Shown here in pieces: positions 1 through 7,090 of a stretch of 19,908 bases of DNA. This stretch comes from Syntrophomonas sp. UBA1368 (lineage in GTDB: Bacteria > Bacillota > Syntrophomonadia > Syntrophomonadales > Syntrophomonadaceae). The first letter of the stretch is position 1; the number at the start of each line of letters is the position of its first letter. The translations under genes were made by a program, and so were the position numbers. The DNA lies in contig DBRM01000048.1 of NCBI GenBank assembly GCA_002305965.1, positions 1-19,908 on the forward strand, given 5' to 3'. The notes under the pieces are model-generated. The model did not search any database. It was not told the origin of the DNA and was given only the letters and a program-made list of their open reading frames with translations.

Positions 1-333
1 ATCCAATATGTTTAAAGCCCGCAGGGCCCTTTTTTGCTCCAGTTTAACTTTTTCAAGGTATTCTCTGGCCAGGGCAAGTGACTCTTCCAGGTTGCCCTGG
101 GCGAATTCTTTCACCAGTTGATGGACCCGTTTTCCATTGACAGGATAGGGTCCTGGAAGAGCGGTCCGGGCCAGCTTCATCTGTAATAAATGCAAATCGG
201 TAAATACTCTGTAATTATTCTTGAGTCTGGAGGGTTTGGATATATAGCCCCAGGATTCATACAGCCGGATGGTATTGGGATGGACACCCGTCAGTTCTGC
301 AATTTCTTTGGTGGAGTAAGTATTTGCAGTCAT
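1..333 (-). CDS. MerR-family transcriptional regulator (N-terminal part; runs off the left edge)
   Basis: The visible 111 residues begin MTANTYSTKEIAELTGVHP, followed by NTIRLYESWGY. This is the winged-helix DNA-binding domain of MerR regulators: the helix-turn-helix spans about residues 6-25 and the wing about 26-45. After it comes a lysine/glutamate-rich helix (about 75-108) that looks like the start of the dimerisation coiled coil. The ATG at 331-333 is well supported by AAAGGAGG seven bases upstream. The effector-binding C-terminus lies outside the window, so the signal it senses cannot be told. It lies 87 bp downstream of an M28 peptidase on the same strand. That gap holds only a small AT hairpin (370-383), so it may be transcribed with or apart from the peptidase. 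The family call is firm; the function is unknown. Confidence 0.9.
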   Translation of the reverse strand, partial: MTANTYSTKEIAELTGVHPNTIRLYESWGYISKPSRLKNNYRVFTDLHLLQMKLARTALPGPYPVNGKRVHQLVKEFAQGNLEESLALAREYLEKVKLEQKRALRALNILD

Positions 334-420
334 GTCTTGCCTCCTTTGTATGAACCCAGTCCTTTATGCAAAACTACTGTTTTAACGGGATGATCCTGGC
401 ACAGAATGACAGCCATGCTC

Positions 421-1638
421 TTACAAATCACGGTTCAACTCATCGATCAATTCCCGCAAGGCCACAGCGGTATCAGCCAGTATATCAATATCCGCCAGGT
501 CTATTGTATCTTTGGCAGTATGAGCAATATTCGCCCAGGCATTGTCAAAATCCTCTGTTGTGAGAGCCACGGCTGGCCGCCCGTTCATGGCAAACAGCAT
601 GTGGTCGCTCTGGTACCAGGGGTCCCGTTCAATGAATTTGCTGCTGTCCTGAAAGACATTTGAGATGATCCGGTTCAGTATATCAGAAGCATTAAAACTG
701 CAATACGTTGTTCTGCTTCCCTTGAGCCCAACTCCGTCGGCATTTATCGCTGCGGCGATTTGATCGAAGGTATCGATATTCTCAGCCAGATACTGCATCC
801 CGCCCGGATATGCATAATAATCTTCGCCGTTATTGATGAGCAGTTCTATGGTGTATTTCCCGCTGTAATCCTGCAGGAGGCCTGCCAGGGCCAGCAATAT
901 CACTACTCCGCCGCCGTTGTCGATGGCTCCGGGAGTGCTTTTTTTGGTGTCAATATGTGCGCAGAATACCAGGCGGTCATCAATTTGTCCGCTCTTTTTA
1001 GCTAAAACATTACATCCGGTAGAAGGAATTCTTGTGGAGTCTATACGAAGGTGCATTTCTGCTTCTTCCTGAAGAAGAAGCTTTTCGCCCTCTTCAATGG
1101 TGAGATTGGCAACCGGTATATTGAAGTCTCCGTCTTCTATCAAAGGAAACGGGTAAACAGCACCGGCCACTTCCGGATTTCTGCCGGTTATTGCTACAAT
1201 TGCCAGCGGATTTTTTTGTTCCAGCAAGCTTATAATTTGCTTGTGATGATCAGGATTGTAGAAAACAAAATTTTTGGGCGCTAACTGTTCCTGACAGAGG
1301 TCTCCGTGTAAAACAGCGATTTTTCCGGAGAAGCTTTTGGATTCCAATTCATTGACCGATGAAGCCGTCACAAATTTGCTGTGAATATCGCAGGGAAGAG
1401 AATAAGGACCGATTGAAGCCTGAAATGGCATCCCTCCTGCGGTTAGGATAATATCTCCATACTCCCAGTCAATGCATTTGAATTCCGGCTGTGTGACTGT
1501 AAGACCCATTGAGGTTAAGCGTTCTGCTGCATAAGCTGCGGCTCTCTGGTTGCGCTTGCTGCCTACATGGCGGTCGCCAATTCTGACGCACAGCTCAATT
1601 AAATCCTCTTTGATCATTTCCTTGTTTATTCCTGCCAT
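421..1638 (-). CDS. M28-family zinc metallopeptidase (aminopeptidase-like), cytoplasmic
   Basis: The 405-residue protein carries the M28 metal-ligand set in order: H228 and D230 (HID), bridging D240 (AIDN), E272-D273 (GED), D301 (NADG) and H373 (AHTAKDT). By analogy with Aeromonas aminopeptidase, E272 is the catalytic base and D273 fills a position that is usually Glu. An insert between about residues 85 and 215 sits where a PA-like or lid domain occurs in related peptidases. No signal peptide or membrane segment is visible, so it probably trims peptides or an amidated substrate inside the cell. The ATG follows a G-rich ribosome site (GGGGGGATCAAG). It lies downstream of a GNAT gene on the same strand, with a 126-bp gap containing a long imperfect hairpin. 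The exact substrate is unknown. Confidence 0.85.
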   Translation of the reverse strand: MAGINKEMIKEDLIELCVRIGDRHVGSKRNQRAAAYAAERLTSMGLTVTQPEFKCIDWEYGDIILTAGGMPFQASIGPYSLPCDIHSKFVTASSVNELESKSFSGKIAVLHGDLCQEQLAPKNFVFYNPDHHKQIISLLEQKNPLAIVAITGRNPEVAGAVYPFPLIEDGDFNIPVANLTIEEGEKLLLQEEAEMHLRIDSTRIPSTGCNVLAKKSGQIDDRLVFCAHIDTKKSTPGAIDNGGGVVILLALAGLLQDYSGKYTIELLINNGEDYYAYPGGMQYLAENIDTFDQIAAAINADGVGLKGSRTTYCSFNASDILNRIISNVFQDSSKFIERDPWYQSDHMLFAMNGRPAVALTTEDFDNAWANIAHTAKDTIDLADIDILADTAVALRELIDELNRDL

Positions 1639-1664
1639 CTTGATCCCCCCTTATTTTTCTGCAA

Positions 1665-1703
1665 CACGAATTTCGGTAAGCTTAATGGCTGACCGTTATC
1701 GTG
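1665..1703 (-). repeat. Imperfect inverted repeat in the leader of the M28 gene
   Basis: CACGA (1665-1669) pairs with TCGTG (1699-1703). Inside it, CGGTAAGC pairs with GCTGACCG with one A-G mismatch around a six-base loop. On the minus strand the hairpin lies about 26 bases before the peptidase ATG. No T-run follows it, so it does not look like an intrinsic terminator. It could be an operator or an mRNA leader structure. A second short repeat (ATGGA/TCCAT, 1714-1731) lies just upstream. Confidence 0.4.
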
Positions 1704-1764
1704 TTTATCCAGTATGGATCATAAATTCCATGTGGTGTACTAATGGAGGGTTTAATATATTACC

Positions 1765-2214
1765 TCATTCAAAATAAATGACAAAACCTGTTTTGTCCTT
1801 TCTATCAAATCCGCTGTGCTCATAAAAACTTAGTGTTTCTTCCTTTTTTGAGCTGGTCAAAAGCATGATCTTATAGCAGTTATTCTCTTGCGCGATTCTT
1901 ATTGCTTCATGCAATACGGCAGTTCCATAGCCATGATTTCTATGATCCGTATGGGTGATAACATTCTCAATTAATCCGTAGGGCCTTAAATTTCTGGTTA
2001 GATTTTTGATCACAGCAAGCGTACATGAGCATACTATCTGCCCGTTGTTTTCAATCACCAGATAATGCAGATCAGGGTCATTATATATATCTTGCCATAA
2101 TGCGTGCAAATACTTGTCCTGCTCAACCGGGGGATCATCAGGATGCAGCTGTCTGTATAAAGCCAGGAGATCCGGCAGCTCATTATAACGAATGTGTCTG
2201 ACTAATGGGGACAT
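1765..2214 (-). CDS. GNAT-family N-acetyltransferase
   Basis: This 149-residue protein has a typical GNAT length and layout. An N-terminal strand-helix is followed by a central strand (HYLVIENNGQIVCSCTLAV). Motif A/acetyl-CoA loop is seen as THTDHRNHGYGTAVL (about residues 92-106, R/Q-x-x-G-x-G pattern), and the C-terminal SFYEHSGF is the usual helix-strand ending. It should transfer an acetyl group from acetyl-CoA to an amine, but the substrate cannot be read from sequence. I chose the ATG at 2212-2214 because AGGTGG stands five bases before it. A GTG nine bases upstream is in frame but overlaps that ribosome site. It has its own promoter-like sequence at 2238-2266. Confidence 0.88.
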   Translation of the reverse strand: MSPLVRHIRYNELPDLLALYRQLHPDDPPVEQDKYLHALWQDIYNDPDLHYLVIENNGQIVCSCTLAVIKNLTRNLRPYGLIENVITHTDHRNHGYGTAVLHEAIRIAQENNCYKIMLLTSSKKEETLSFYEHSGFDRKDKTGFVIYFE

Positions 2215-2237
2215 GGTTACCACCTTTTTTATAATTT

Positions 2238-2266
2238 GTTATATAATTCTCCAATACGCACAGCAA
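2238..2266 (-). promoter_or_regulatory. Predicted sigma-A-type promoter for the GNAT gene
   Basis: On the minus strand, TTGCTG (2261-2266) and TATAAC (2238-2243) are separated by exactly 17 bases. Transcription would start near 2231 and give a leader of about 17 bases before the ATG at 2214. It lies in the 58-bp gap after the YdbT-like gene, so the GNAT gene need not rely on read-through. Confidence 0.55.
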
Positions 2267-2272
2267 TCCTTT

Positions 2273-3706
2273 TCATTGGTAAAAAGCGGACCGGGCGCTG
2301 AACCATTGGATGATATCCTGGCAGGTTCTTTCATCCATGCCTTTGACCTGGACAACAGCGGCGCCAAGGCCGGAGGCGGTATTGATGCGCAGGGATGCAA
2401 GGCCCAGGCGCTTCTGGAAGAAATTCTGTGATACAGACATTGATTGAATTTTCCGGCGGGGGACTATGGTGGTGACCCGTCCCAGAGTTCTGGTTCTAAG
2501 CACCAGTCTGTCTGTGTCGATCAGCCAGCCGGCTGAACGGTATTGGGCATTGCCCAGCCAGGCTGCCAGCGGGACGATAATAAAGGCCAGATATCCCCAG
2601 GGAAGAAAAATGGCAGACAGGATCGCAATGAGAAGCGCCGGCAGGGTGTTGACCAGCAGGTAGCGGCGCCGGGCACTGGCTGGCAATCCTTTAATGTCAC
2701 TGATTACGGCAAATTCAGGGAGCATCTGCTGCAGGTAATGATGGAGCCGGGAATGGGGCAGCAGGGGAAAAAGAACGTTGCCTTCACCTTTGGCACCGGC
2801 ACTGTTGCTGATACTTATGACCTGTACACTCAACATGCCGAACGGCTGTCTGAGAATGCCTTCCACTACTTTAACGGCCTGGAGACGTTTGACCGGGAGA
2901 GTAAGCTGTTGCTTTTCCAGCAGGCCGCGGCTGATTCTAATATTATCTCCATCCCGGGTCAGACGGAACCCGGAGAAGCGGATGAGGCTTCCCGCCAGTG
3001 ATATCAGCCAGGCGAACAGGAACAGGATGACAATTACTAAAATAAACATGCTGATTTTTCCGGCAGCCAGGTTTTCCACGTATTGGCCGATTTTTATCCA
3101 GATATTAAGATCAGAGAAGAAATCGTCCAGTTGGGAGACAGCTGCCAGCAGGGCACTGAGAACGACCCCGATTCCATTGGAAGTAGTGGCCAATAACAGC
3201 AGCCTGCGGGGTGAAAGCCGGTATTCAGCGGCAGGTGGAACCTGCTCAGCTTGGTCCGGAATTTGCCGGCCGGCTTGCAGTATTTCGCGCAGGGTTTCAG
3301 CTTTCTGCCGGGGAAGGGCGGAAAGTACGAATTCTGCTTGGTTTCCGGCTCCGGCTGTTTCCACCTGGATTTTGACCACTCCTAACAGGCGCTGCAGAAT
3401 ACCGGCAGATATCTGTACACTTTGGATCCGTTCAATGGGAATATAGCGCTGCTTGCGGACAAACACCCCGTATTCCAGACGTAGTTCCTGTCCACGCAGA
3501 TAAAATACATAACGAAGCCAGTATAACACCCCGTAAACCACAAAGAGAACCAGCAAAAAGGGGACTGCCAGCAGGAACCATTTGCGGATGCCAGCATCGG
3601 CCAATGCAACCAGAAACAGAGGCAGGAGCCCTTTCAGCAGGGAGTAGATATTCTTGATCAAATAATCCAGAATGCTTAACGGATGAAGCCGCTGCGGCTC
3701 ATACAT
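2273..3706 (-). CDS. YdbT-like membrane protein with three bacterial PH (bPH_2) domains
   Basis: The 477-residue protein alternates membrane helices with three repeats of the bPH_2 type. The first lies near residues 70-135 (GQELRLEYGVFVRKQRYIPI, then RIQSVQ), the second near 250-330 (GFRLTRDGDNIRISRGLLEKQ, KRLQAV) and the third near 385-465 (GWLIDTDRLVLRTRTLG, RRKIQSMSV). Each repeat has the R-x-x-x-I-P..R-I-Q pattern. Hydrophobic pairs lie between them (about 35-60, 170-240 and 345-375). Length and layout match B. subtilis YdbT, which with YdbS contributes to resistance against antimicrobial compounds of related bacilli. I start at the ATG at 3704-3706, whose first eight bases overlap the end of the YdbS-like gene (ATGTATGA), implying translational coupling. 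A longer in-frame start at 3766 lies inside that gene and is unlikely. Confidence 0.85.
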   Translation of the reverse strand: MYEPQRLHPLSILDYLIKNIYSLLKGLLPLFLVALADAGIRKWFLLAVPFLLVLFVVYGVLYWLRYVFYLRGQELRLEYGVFVRKQRYIPIERIQSVQISAGILQRLLGVVKIQVETAGAGNQAEFVLSALPRQKAETLREILQAGRQIPDQAEQVPPAAEYRLSPRRLLLLATTSNGIGVVLSALLAAVSQLDDFFSDLNIWIKIGQYVENLAAGKISMFILVIVILFLFAWLISLAGSLIRFSGFRLTRDGDNIRISRGLLEKQQLTLPVKRLQAVKVVEGILRQPFGMLSVQVISISNSAGAKGEGNVLFPLLPHSRLHHYLQQMLPEFAVISDIKGLPASARRRYLLVNTLPALLIAILSAIFLPWGYLAFIIVPLAAWLGNAQYRSAGWLIDTDRLVLRTRTLGRVTTIVPRRKIQSMSVSQNFFQKRLGLASLRINTASGLGAAVVQVKGMDERTCQDIIQWFSARSAFYQ

Positions 3707-4178
3707 CTTCGTCCACCACCCGCGCCAGTTCGGAAATCCGGTCCCGCAGGATGCCGGCAACATCATCAGCCAGGGCGGGAATTTCGTGGGTTCCGGCTGC
3801 TGTGGAAATCGTTACCGTGGATAGTCCGTAATGTCTCAGCAGGGGACCCTGCCGGGTATCTACATGCTGCACCCGCGCCATTGGGATCAAGGTCCGGGTC
3901 TTGACAAATACGCCCCGCAGCAGGTCGATTTCCTGTTCTGATACTTCATAACGCCATGTTTTCCATTTGATTTCCGGTTTGACAAAAATAAAGAATGACG
4001 CGACAGCCAGTACCATAATCAACAGTACTGCTGTGATCCAGGCCGGCCAGTGCCATAGACGGGATGCCCCGTAATAAGCGGCGGGGACCAGGAACATAAA
4101 CAAACTGTTAATACCGGCTGACCATCGCCAGTAGGGTATAGCCCGGGAATCGATCTGTTGTTCAGGGATCTGCCGCAA
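3699..4178 (-). CDS. YdbS-like membrane protein with one bacterial PH domain
   Basis: This small protein (159 residues) has two membrane helices near residues 18-40 and 45-65. A single bPH_2 domain follows (WRYEVSEQEIDLLRGVFVK, then IPMARVQHVDTRQGPLLRHYG). This is the classical partner of YdbT and is encoded directly before it, with an 8-base overlap. I chose the TTG at 4176-4178 because GAGGTGG stands at the right distance before it. The ATG at 4194-4196 is in frame but has only a weak, very close purine stretch, and it would place that GAGGTGG inside the coding region. The pair probably forms a membrane complex; the molecular role of the PH domains is not known. A strong promoter lies just upstream. 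Confidence 0.85.
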   Translation of the reverse strand: MRQIPEQQIDSRAIPYWRWSAGINSLFMFLVPAAYYGASRLWHWPAWITAVLLIMVLAVASFFIFVKPEIKWKTWRYEVSEQEIDLLRGVFVKTRTLIPMARVQHVDTRQGPLLRHYGLSTVTISTAAGTHEIPALADDVAGILRDRISELARVVDEDV

Positions 4179-4182
4179 ATTA

Positions 4183-4189
4183 CCACCTC
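4183..4189 (-). promoter_or_regulatory. Ribosome binding site deciding the YdbS-like start
   Basis: GAGGTGG on the minus strand matches the anti-Shine-Dalgarno complement (GGAGGTG) and sits four bases before TTG at 4178. It argues for that codon over the ATG at 4196. Confidence 0.6.
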
Positions 4190-4228
4190 GTTTCATTCTC
4201 TTCAGGGTTCTTGGGCTTTTATAAAATA

Positions 4229-4257
4229 AGTATAACGAAATTTTACCTGCTTAACAA
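4229..4257 (-). promoter_or_regulatory. Predicted sigma-A-type promoter for the ydbS/ydbT-like operon
   Basis: On the minus strand, TTGTTA (4252-4257) and TATACT (4229-4234) are separated by 17 bases. The predicted start near 4222 gives a leader of about 44 bases to the TTG start. It does not match the sigma-W consensus (TGAAAC with CGTA) that drives the Bacillus homologues, so regulation may differ here. The divergent yknW-like gene starts at 4346; I saw no convincing promoter for it. Confidence 0.7.
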
Positions 4258-4345
4258 AGTGCCCTGATGCAAGGTCAGCTTTTAAAGGGGAATGCGGCTG
4301 TTATGTAGAAATAACAAATGTATGCACTCAAAGGAGGTTATTATT

Positions 4346-5023
4346 ATGGAAGAGACCAGGATGCCTTTAACGCAGCGGTTCTGGAAGGTCCTGGCGGCTC
4401 CCGGGGAAGCTTTTCAGGCTATTGCCGAAGACCCTCGTTCTTTATGGCCGGCGTTGATCTTCATAGCGATATCATTGCTGTTAACAATTCTGATACTCCC
4501 GGAGACCAGGCAATATTCTGCAGAGGTTATGGCTGCCAGCGGTCTGACTCAGGATCAGGTTTCCATGGCCATGAAAATTGTGGTACCAAGTGCACTGTTG
4601 GGGGCAGTTGTGGCCATGCCTGTCATGTGGCTGATCCAGGCGGCATTGCTTGCAATTTACAACCAGTTCAGCGTTGGTGAGGCAAGCTTCAAACAGTTAT
4701 TTGCCGTAGCTGTTTTTGCCGGAGTACCGTCAATTATAAAATCTGTGATCTCAACCGGGCTGATCAAAGCCGTGGGGTTCAAGGCCGCCATGGAGTTCAA
4801 TACCAGTGTGGCACTGTTTACGGGCACTGCCGGTCAGGAAGGCTTTCTCAACCGGTTCTTGGGACAGATCGAGTTGTTCAGCATCTGGGGACTGGTTCTT
4901 CTGATTCTGGGCGGTTCCATTGCTATGAAAAAAAAGCCCGGGGGTTTGGCTATTTATGGCGGAGTCGTCTGGCTGATTTATGCAGTTGCAATGGCCCTGT
5001 TGGCAAAAACCCCGGCAGTTTAA
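4346..5023 (+). CDS. Yip1-domain membrane protein, YknW-like
   Basis: The 225-residue protein has a short cytoplasmic N-terminus with the pattern RFWKVLAAPGEAFQAI typical of bacterial Yip1-domain proteins. About five membrane helices follow (near residues 34-52, 79-105, 118-138, 175-194 and 200-220). AAGGAGG at 4331-4337 lies eight bases before the ATG; an in-frame upstream ATG at 4292 has no such site. It is the first gene of a four-gene operon with an HlyD adaptor, an ABC ATPase and an FtsX-type permease. In B. subtilis the Yip1 protein YknW occupies this position and helps assemble the YknXYZ transporter that guards against the SDP toxin. The same role is inferred here from order and fold, not from close sequence comparison. 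Confidence 0.82.
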   Translation: MEETRMPLTQRFWKVLAAPGEAFQAIAEDPRSLWPALIFIAISLLLTILILPETRQYSAEVMAASGLTQDQVSMAMKIVVPSALLGAVVAMPVMWLIQAALLAIYNQFSVGEASFKQLFAVAVFAGVPSIIKSVISTGLIKAVGFKAAMEFNTSVALFTGTAGQEGFLNRFLGQIELFSIWGLVLLILGGSIAMKKKPGGLAIYGGVVWLIYAVAMALLAKTPAV

Positions 5024-5047
5024 GCAGCTTTTTTCCATAATGAGATC

Positions 5048-5055
5048 AAGAGGAG
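5048..5055 (+). promoter_or_regulatory. Ribosome binding site deciding a TTG start for the adaptor gene
   Basis: AAGAGGAG stands eight bases before TTG at 5064. The in-frame ATG at 5040 has no ribosome site before it, so the TTG is the better start. Confidence 0.6.
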
Positions 5056-5063
5056 TGAAAATT

Positions 5064-6350
5064 TTGTCAGAGCAAGTATCACCAGAATCCGGTGCGAATA
5101 CAGTTCAAACAGCCAGAAAACCTTTCTCTCTGAAGAAGAAGCTGCTGACAACAGGTGTCATACTGCTGGTTCTGGTCATGGCCGGTTTCAATGCTTACCG
5201 AATAGTAAACAAGGATGTTGTAACGGTATCAGCCTCCCGGGTGATTGACCAGCACCTGGTGGAAAAGGTTCCGGCATCGGGGACCGTCGTGGTTGAGGAT
5301 AAAGAGGTCGTTTACAGTGAAGTGAGCGGAACGGTAAAGAAAATGAATGTGCAAATGGGCGATAAAGTTACGTCCGGACAGGTTCTGCTGGAGTTATATA
5401 TCCCCAATGCTGAACAGAGGCTGGCCGAGGCCCGCAGTGCTCTGGCTTCTGCCGAGTCGGCCTTATACCAGGTTCGCTCGGCCGGCAAGACCTCTGATCT
5501 GATCGCGGCGGAGATTGCTTTCAGTCAGGCAGAAAGCACCTATGAAAAGGATAAAGTGGATCTGCAGCGCCAGCAGACCTTATTTGAAGCCGGGGCAATA
5601 TCCAAAGCCGACCTGGAGCAGGCCCAGGCTGAATTCGATGCCGGCAGATCGGCTTATAACAAAGCCAAGGCTGATTTACAGCGCAGTCAGGAAGCGGCCC
5701 CGTTTTATCTGCAGTCTCTGGAAGCCGCGGTAGAGGCAGCCAGACTCCAGCTGCAGATGGTGGAAAGACAAACTGCTCAGCAGGGTCTGATTTGTCAGCG
5801 GGATGGACAGGTTCTTTCCATCAATGTTAGACCCGGGGATCAAATTACGGAAAGTGTCCCCCTCCTAACCATTGGAACTCTGCAGGAGTTTACCATTCAG
5901 GCTGAAGTTCCGGAAAGTGAAGCCGGCAAGATCAAGGCGGGGCAGCCTGTCAGTGTAACCGGCAATGCATTTCTGGATGAAACATACAAAGGGGAAATTA
6001 CCCAGGTGGGACTGGAGATATTAAACGATATCCAGGGGGAGGATTCTTATCTGCCGGTTATTGCTGTGGTTAAGGATGCTCCTTTTTTGCTGCCCGGCTG
6101 CAATGTTGACCTGGAAATCACGGTTGCCGACAGCCAGGCTTTAGTAGTGCCGGTTGAAGCCCTGGTGGAAAAGGATGAGGGCAACAGCATCTGGATCATA
6201 AAAGATGGAACAGCCAGCCTTACCCCGGTGAAAATCGGCATCAGTGACGGTTTGACAGTGGAAATCAAATCGGGAGCTGCCAAAGACGACCAGGTGGTTC
6301 TTAATCCGCCGGCCGAGCTTAAGGACGGAAGCAAGGTTCGTGTGAAATGA
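5064..6350 (+). CDS. HlyD/MacA-type membrane-fusion (adaptor) protein, YknX-like
   Basis: The 428-residue protein has an N-terminal membrane anchor (about residues 28-46). The first lipoyl-like half (GTVKKMNVQMGDKVTSGQ, about 89-106) is followed by a long alpha-hairpin rich in Ala, Gln, Glu and Lys (about 114-240). The second lipoyl half (GQVLSINVRPGDQITES, about 248-264) and beta-barrel domains up to the C-terminus come next. This is the standard adaptor layout. It would sit outside the membrane, anchored by its N-terminus, and link the MacB-type permease to substrate or cell wall. The start is TTG. The stop overlaps the ATPase start by four bases (ATGA), so translation is coupled. In a one-membrane cell it would act without a TolC-like partner, as YknX does; no outer-membrane factor is encoded nearby. 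Confidence 0.88.
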   Translation: MSEQVSPESGANTVQTARKPFSLKKKLLTTGVILLVLVMAGFNAYRIVNKDVVTVSASRVIDQHLVEKVPASGTVVVEDKEVVYSEVSGTVKKMNVQMGDKVTSGQVLLELYIPNAEQRLAEARSALASAESALYQVRSAGKTSDLIAAEIAFSQAESTYEKDKVDLQRQQTLFEAGAISKADLEQAQAEFDAGRSAYNKAKADLQRSQEAAPFYLQSLEAAVEAARLQLQMVERQTAQQGLICQRDGQVLSINVRPGDQITESVPLLTIGTLQEFTIQAEVPESEAGKIKAGQPVSVTGNAFLDETYKGEITQVGLEILNDIQGEDSYLPVIAVVKDAPFLLPGCNVDLEITVADSQALVVPVEALVEKDEGNSIWIIKDGTASLTPVKIGISDGLTVEIKSGAAKDDQVVLNPPAELKDGSKVRVK

Positions 6351-7090
6351 TAACAATAGATAATTTATATAAAACCTATGATACCGGGATCGTTAAAGTT
6401 GAAGCCCTCCGGGAAGTCAGCCTTACCGTGGGGGAAGGTGAATTTATTGCAGTTATGGGCCCATCCGGATCGGGAAAATCGACTCTGATGAATATACTCG
6501 GCCTGCTGGATCGTCCTACAGATGGTGCTTATCTTTTAGACGGAGTCGATACCCGGAACCTGGATGAAGATCAGCTGGCAGGCCTGCGCAATCAAAAGAT
6601 AGGATTTGTCTTCCAGAATTTTAATCTTCTGCCCCGTCTCAATAGTCAGCGTAATGTGGAACTCCCTATGCTTTATGCCGGAGTAAAAAATGGGGAGCGG
6701 CAGGCAAGGGCTTTAGAAGCTCTTGAAAAGGTGGGGCTTTTAAGTCACAGAGCCCATCTCCCCAATGAACTGTCCGGAGGCCAGAAGCAGCGGGTGGCCA
6801 TAGCCCGTGCCATGGTGAACCGGCCCAGCCTGTTGCTGGCTGATGAGCCGACGGGCAATCTGGACAGCCGTTCCAGCTTCGAAATCATGGCCCTGTTCCA
6901 GGAACTGCACCGCCAGGGCAGCACCATCATTCTGGTTACCCATGAACCGGAAATAGGGCGTCATGCTGAAAGGATCGTATACTTTCGCGACGGACGCCTG
7001 GTAAAGAGCGAAAATGTGGATCCGCCTCTTGACGCACGGCAGCTTTTAGATGAATGGCTGGAACAAAAGGAGGATTCAAATGAAGTTTAG
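6347..7090 (+). CDS. ABC transporter ATP-binding protein, MacB/LolD type (YknY-like)
   Basis: All ABC ATPase motifs are present in 247 residues: Walker A GPSGSGKST (38-46), Q-loop Q90, signature LSGGQKQR (142-149), Walker B LLLADEP (162-168), D-loop and switch histidine H199. The sequence NILGLLDRPTDGAY and the loop FQNFNLLPRL place it in the MacB/LolD/FtsE group that drives transport by mechanotransmission rather than through a channel. The ATG overlaps the adaptor stop (ATGA). The end overlaps the permease start by 11 bases, and the permease's ribosome site AAAGGAGG lies inside this gene. It should power the adjacent FtsX-type permease from the cytoplasmic side. Confidence 0.93.
   Translation: MITIDNLYKTYDTGIVKVEALREVSLTVGEGEFIAVMGPSGSGKSTLMNILGLLDRPTDGAYLLDGVDTRNLDEDQLAGLRNQKIGFVFQNFNLLPRLNSQRNVELPMLYAGVKNGERQARALEALEKVGLLSHRAHLPNELSGGQKQRVAIARAMVNRPSLLLADEPTGNLDSRSSFEIMALFQELHRQGSTIILVTHEPEIGRHAERIVYFRDGRLVKSENVDPPLDARQLLDEWLEQKEDSNEV

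Noticed and set aside
2780..2815. Sigma-54 promoter-like TGGCAC sequence
   Set aside because: The required GG-N10-GC spacing is not met. TGGCAC near 397, 4808 and 10875 failed the same test.
2778..3446. Open frame of 222 codons on the plus strand, opposite the YdbT-like gene
   Set aside because: It lacks a ribosome site, its translation is Ser/Arg/Pro-rich without a family pattern, and the minus strand encodes a clear bPH-domain protein.
4197..4345. Sigma-W-type promoter for either operon
   Set aside because: TGAAAC occurs only at the ATG at 4196 on the minus strand, without CGTA at the proper distance and downstream of the better sigma-A-type promoter.
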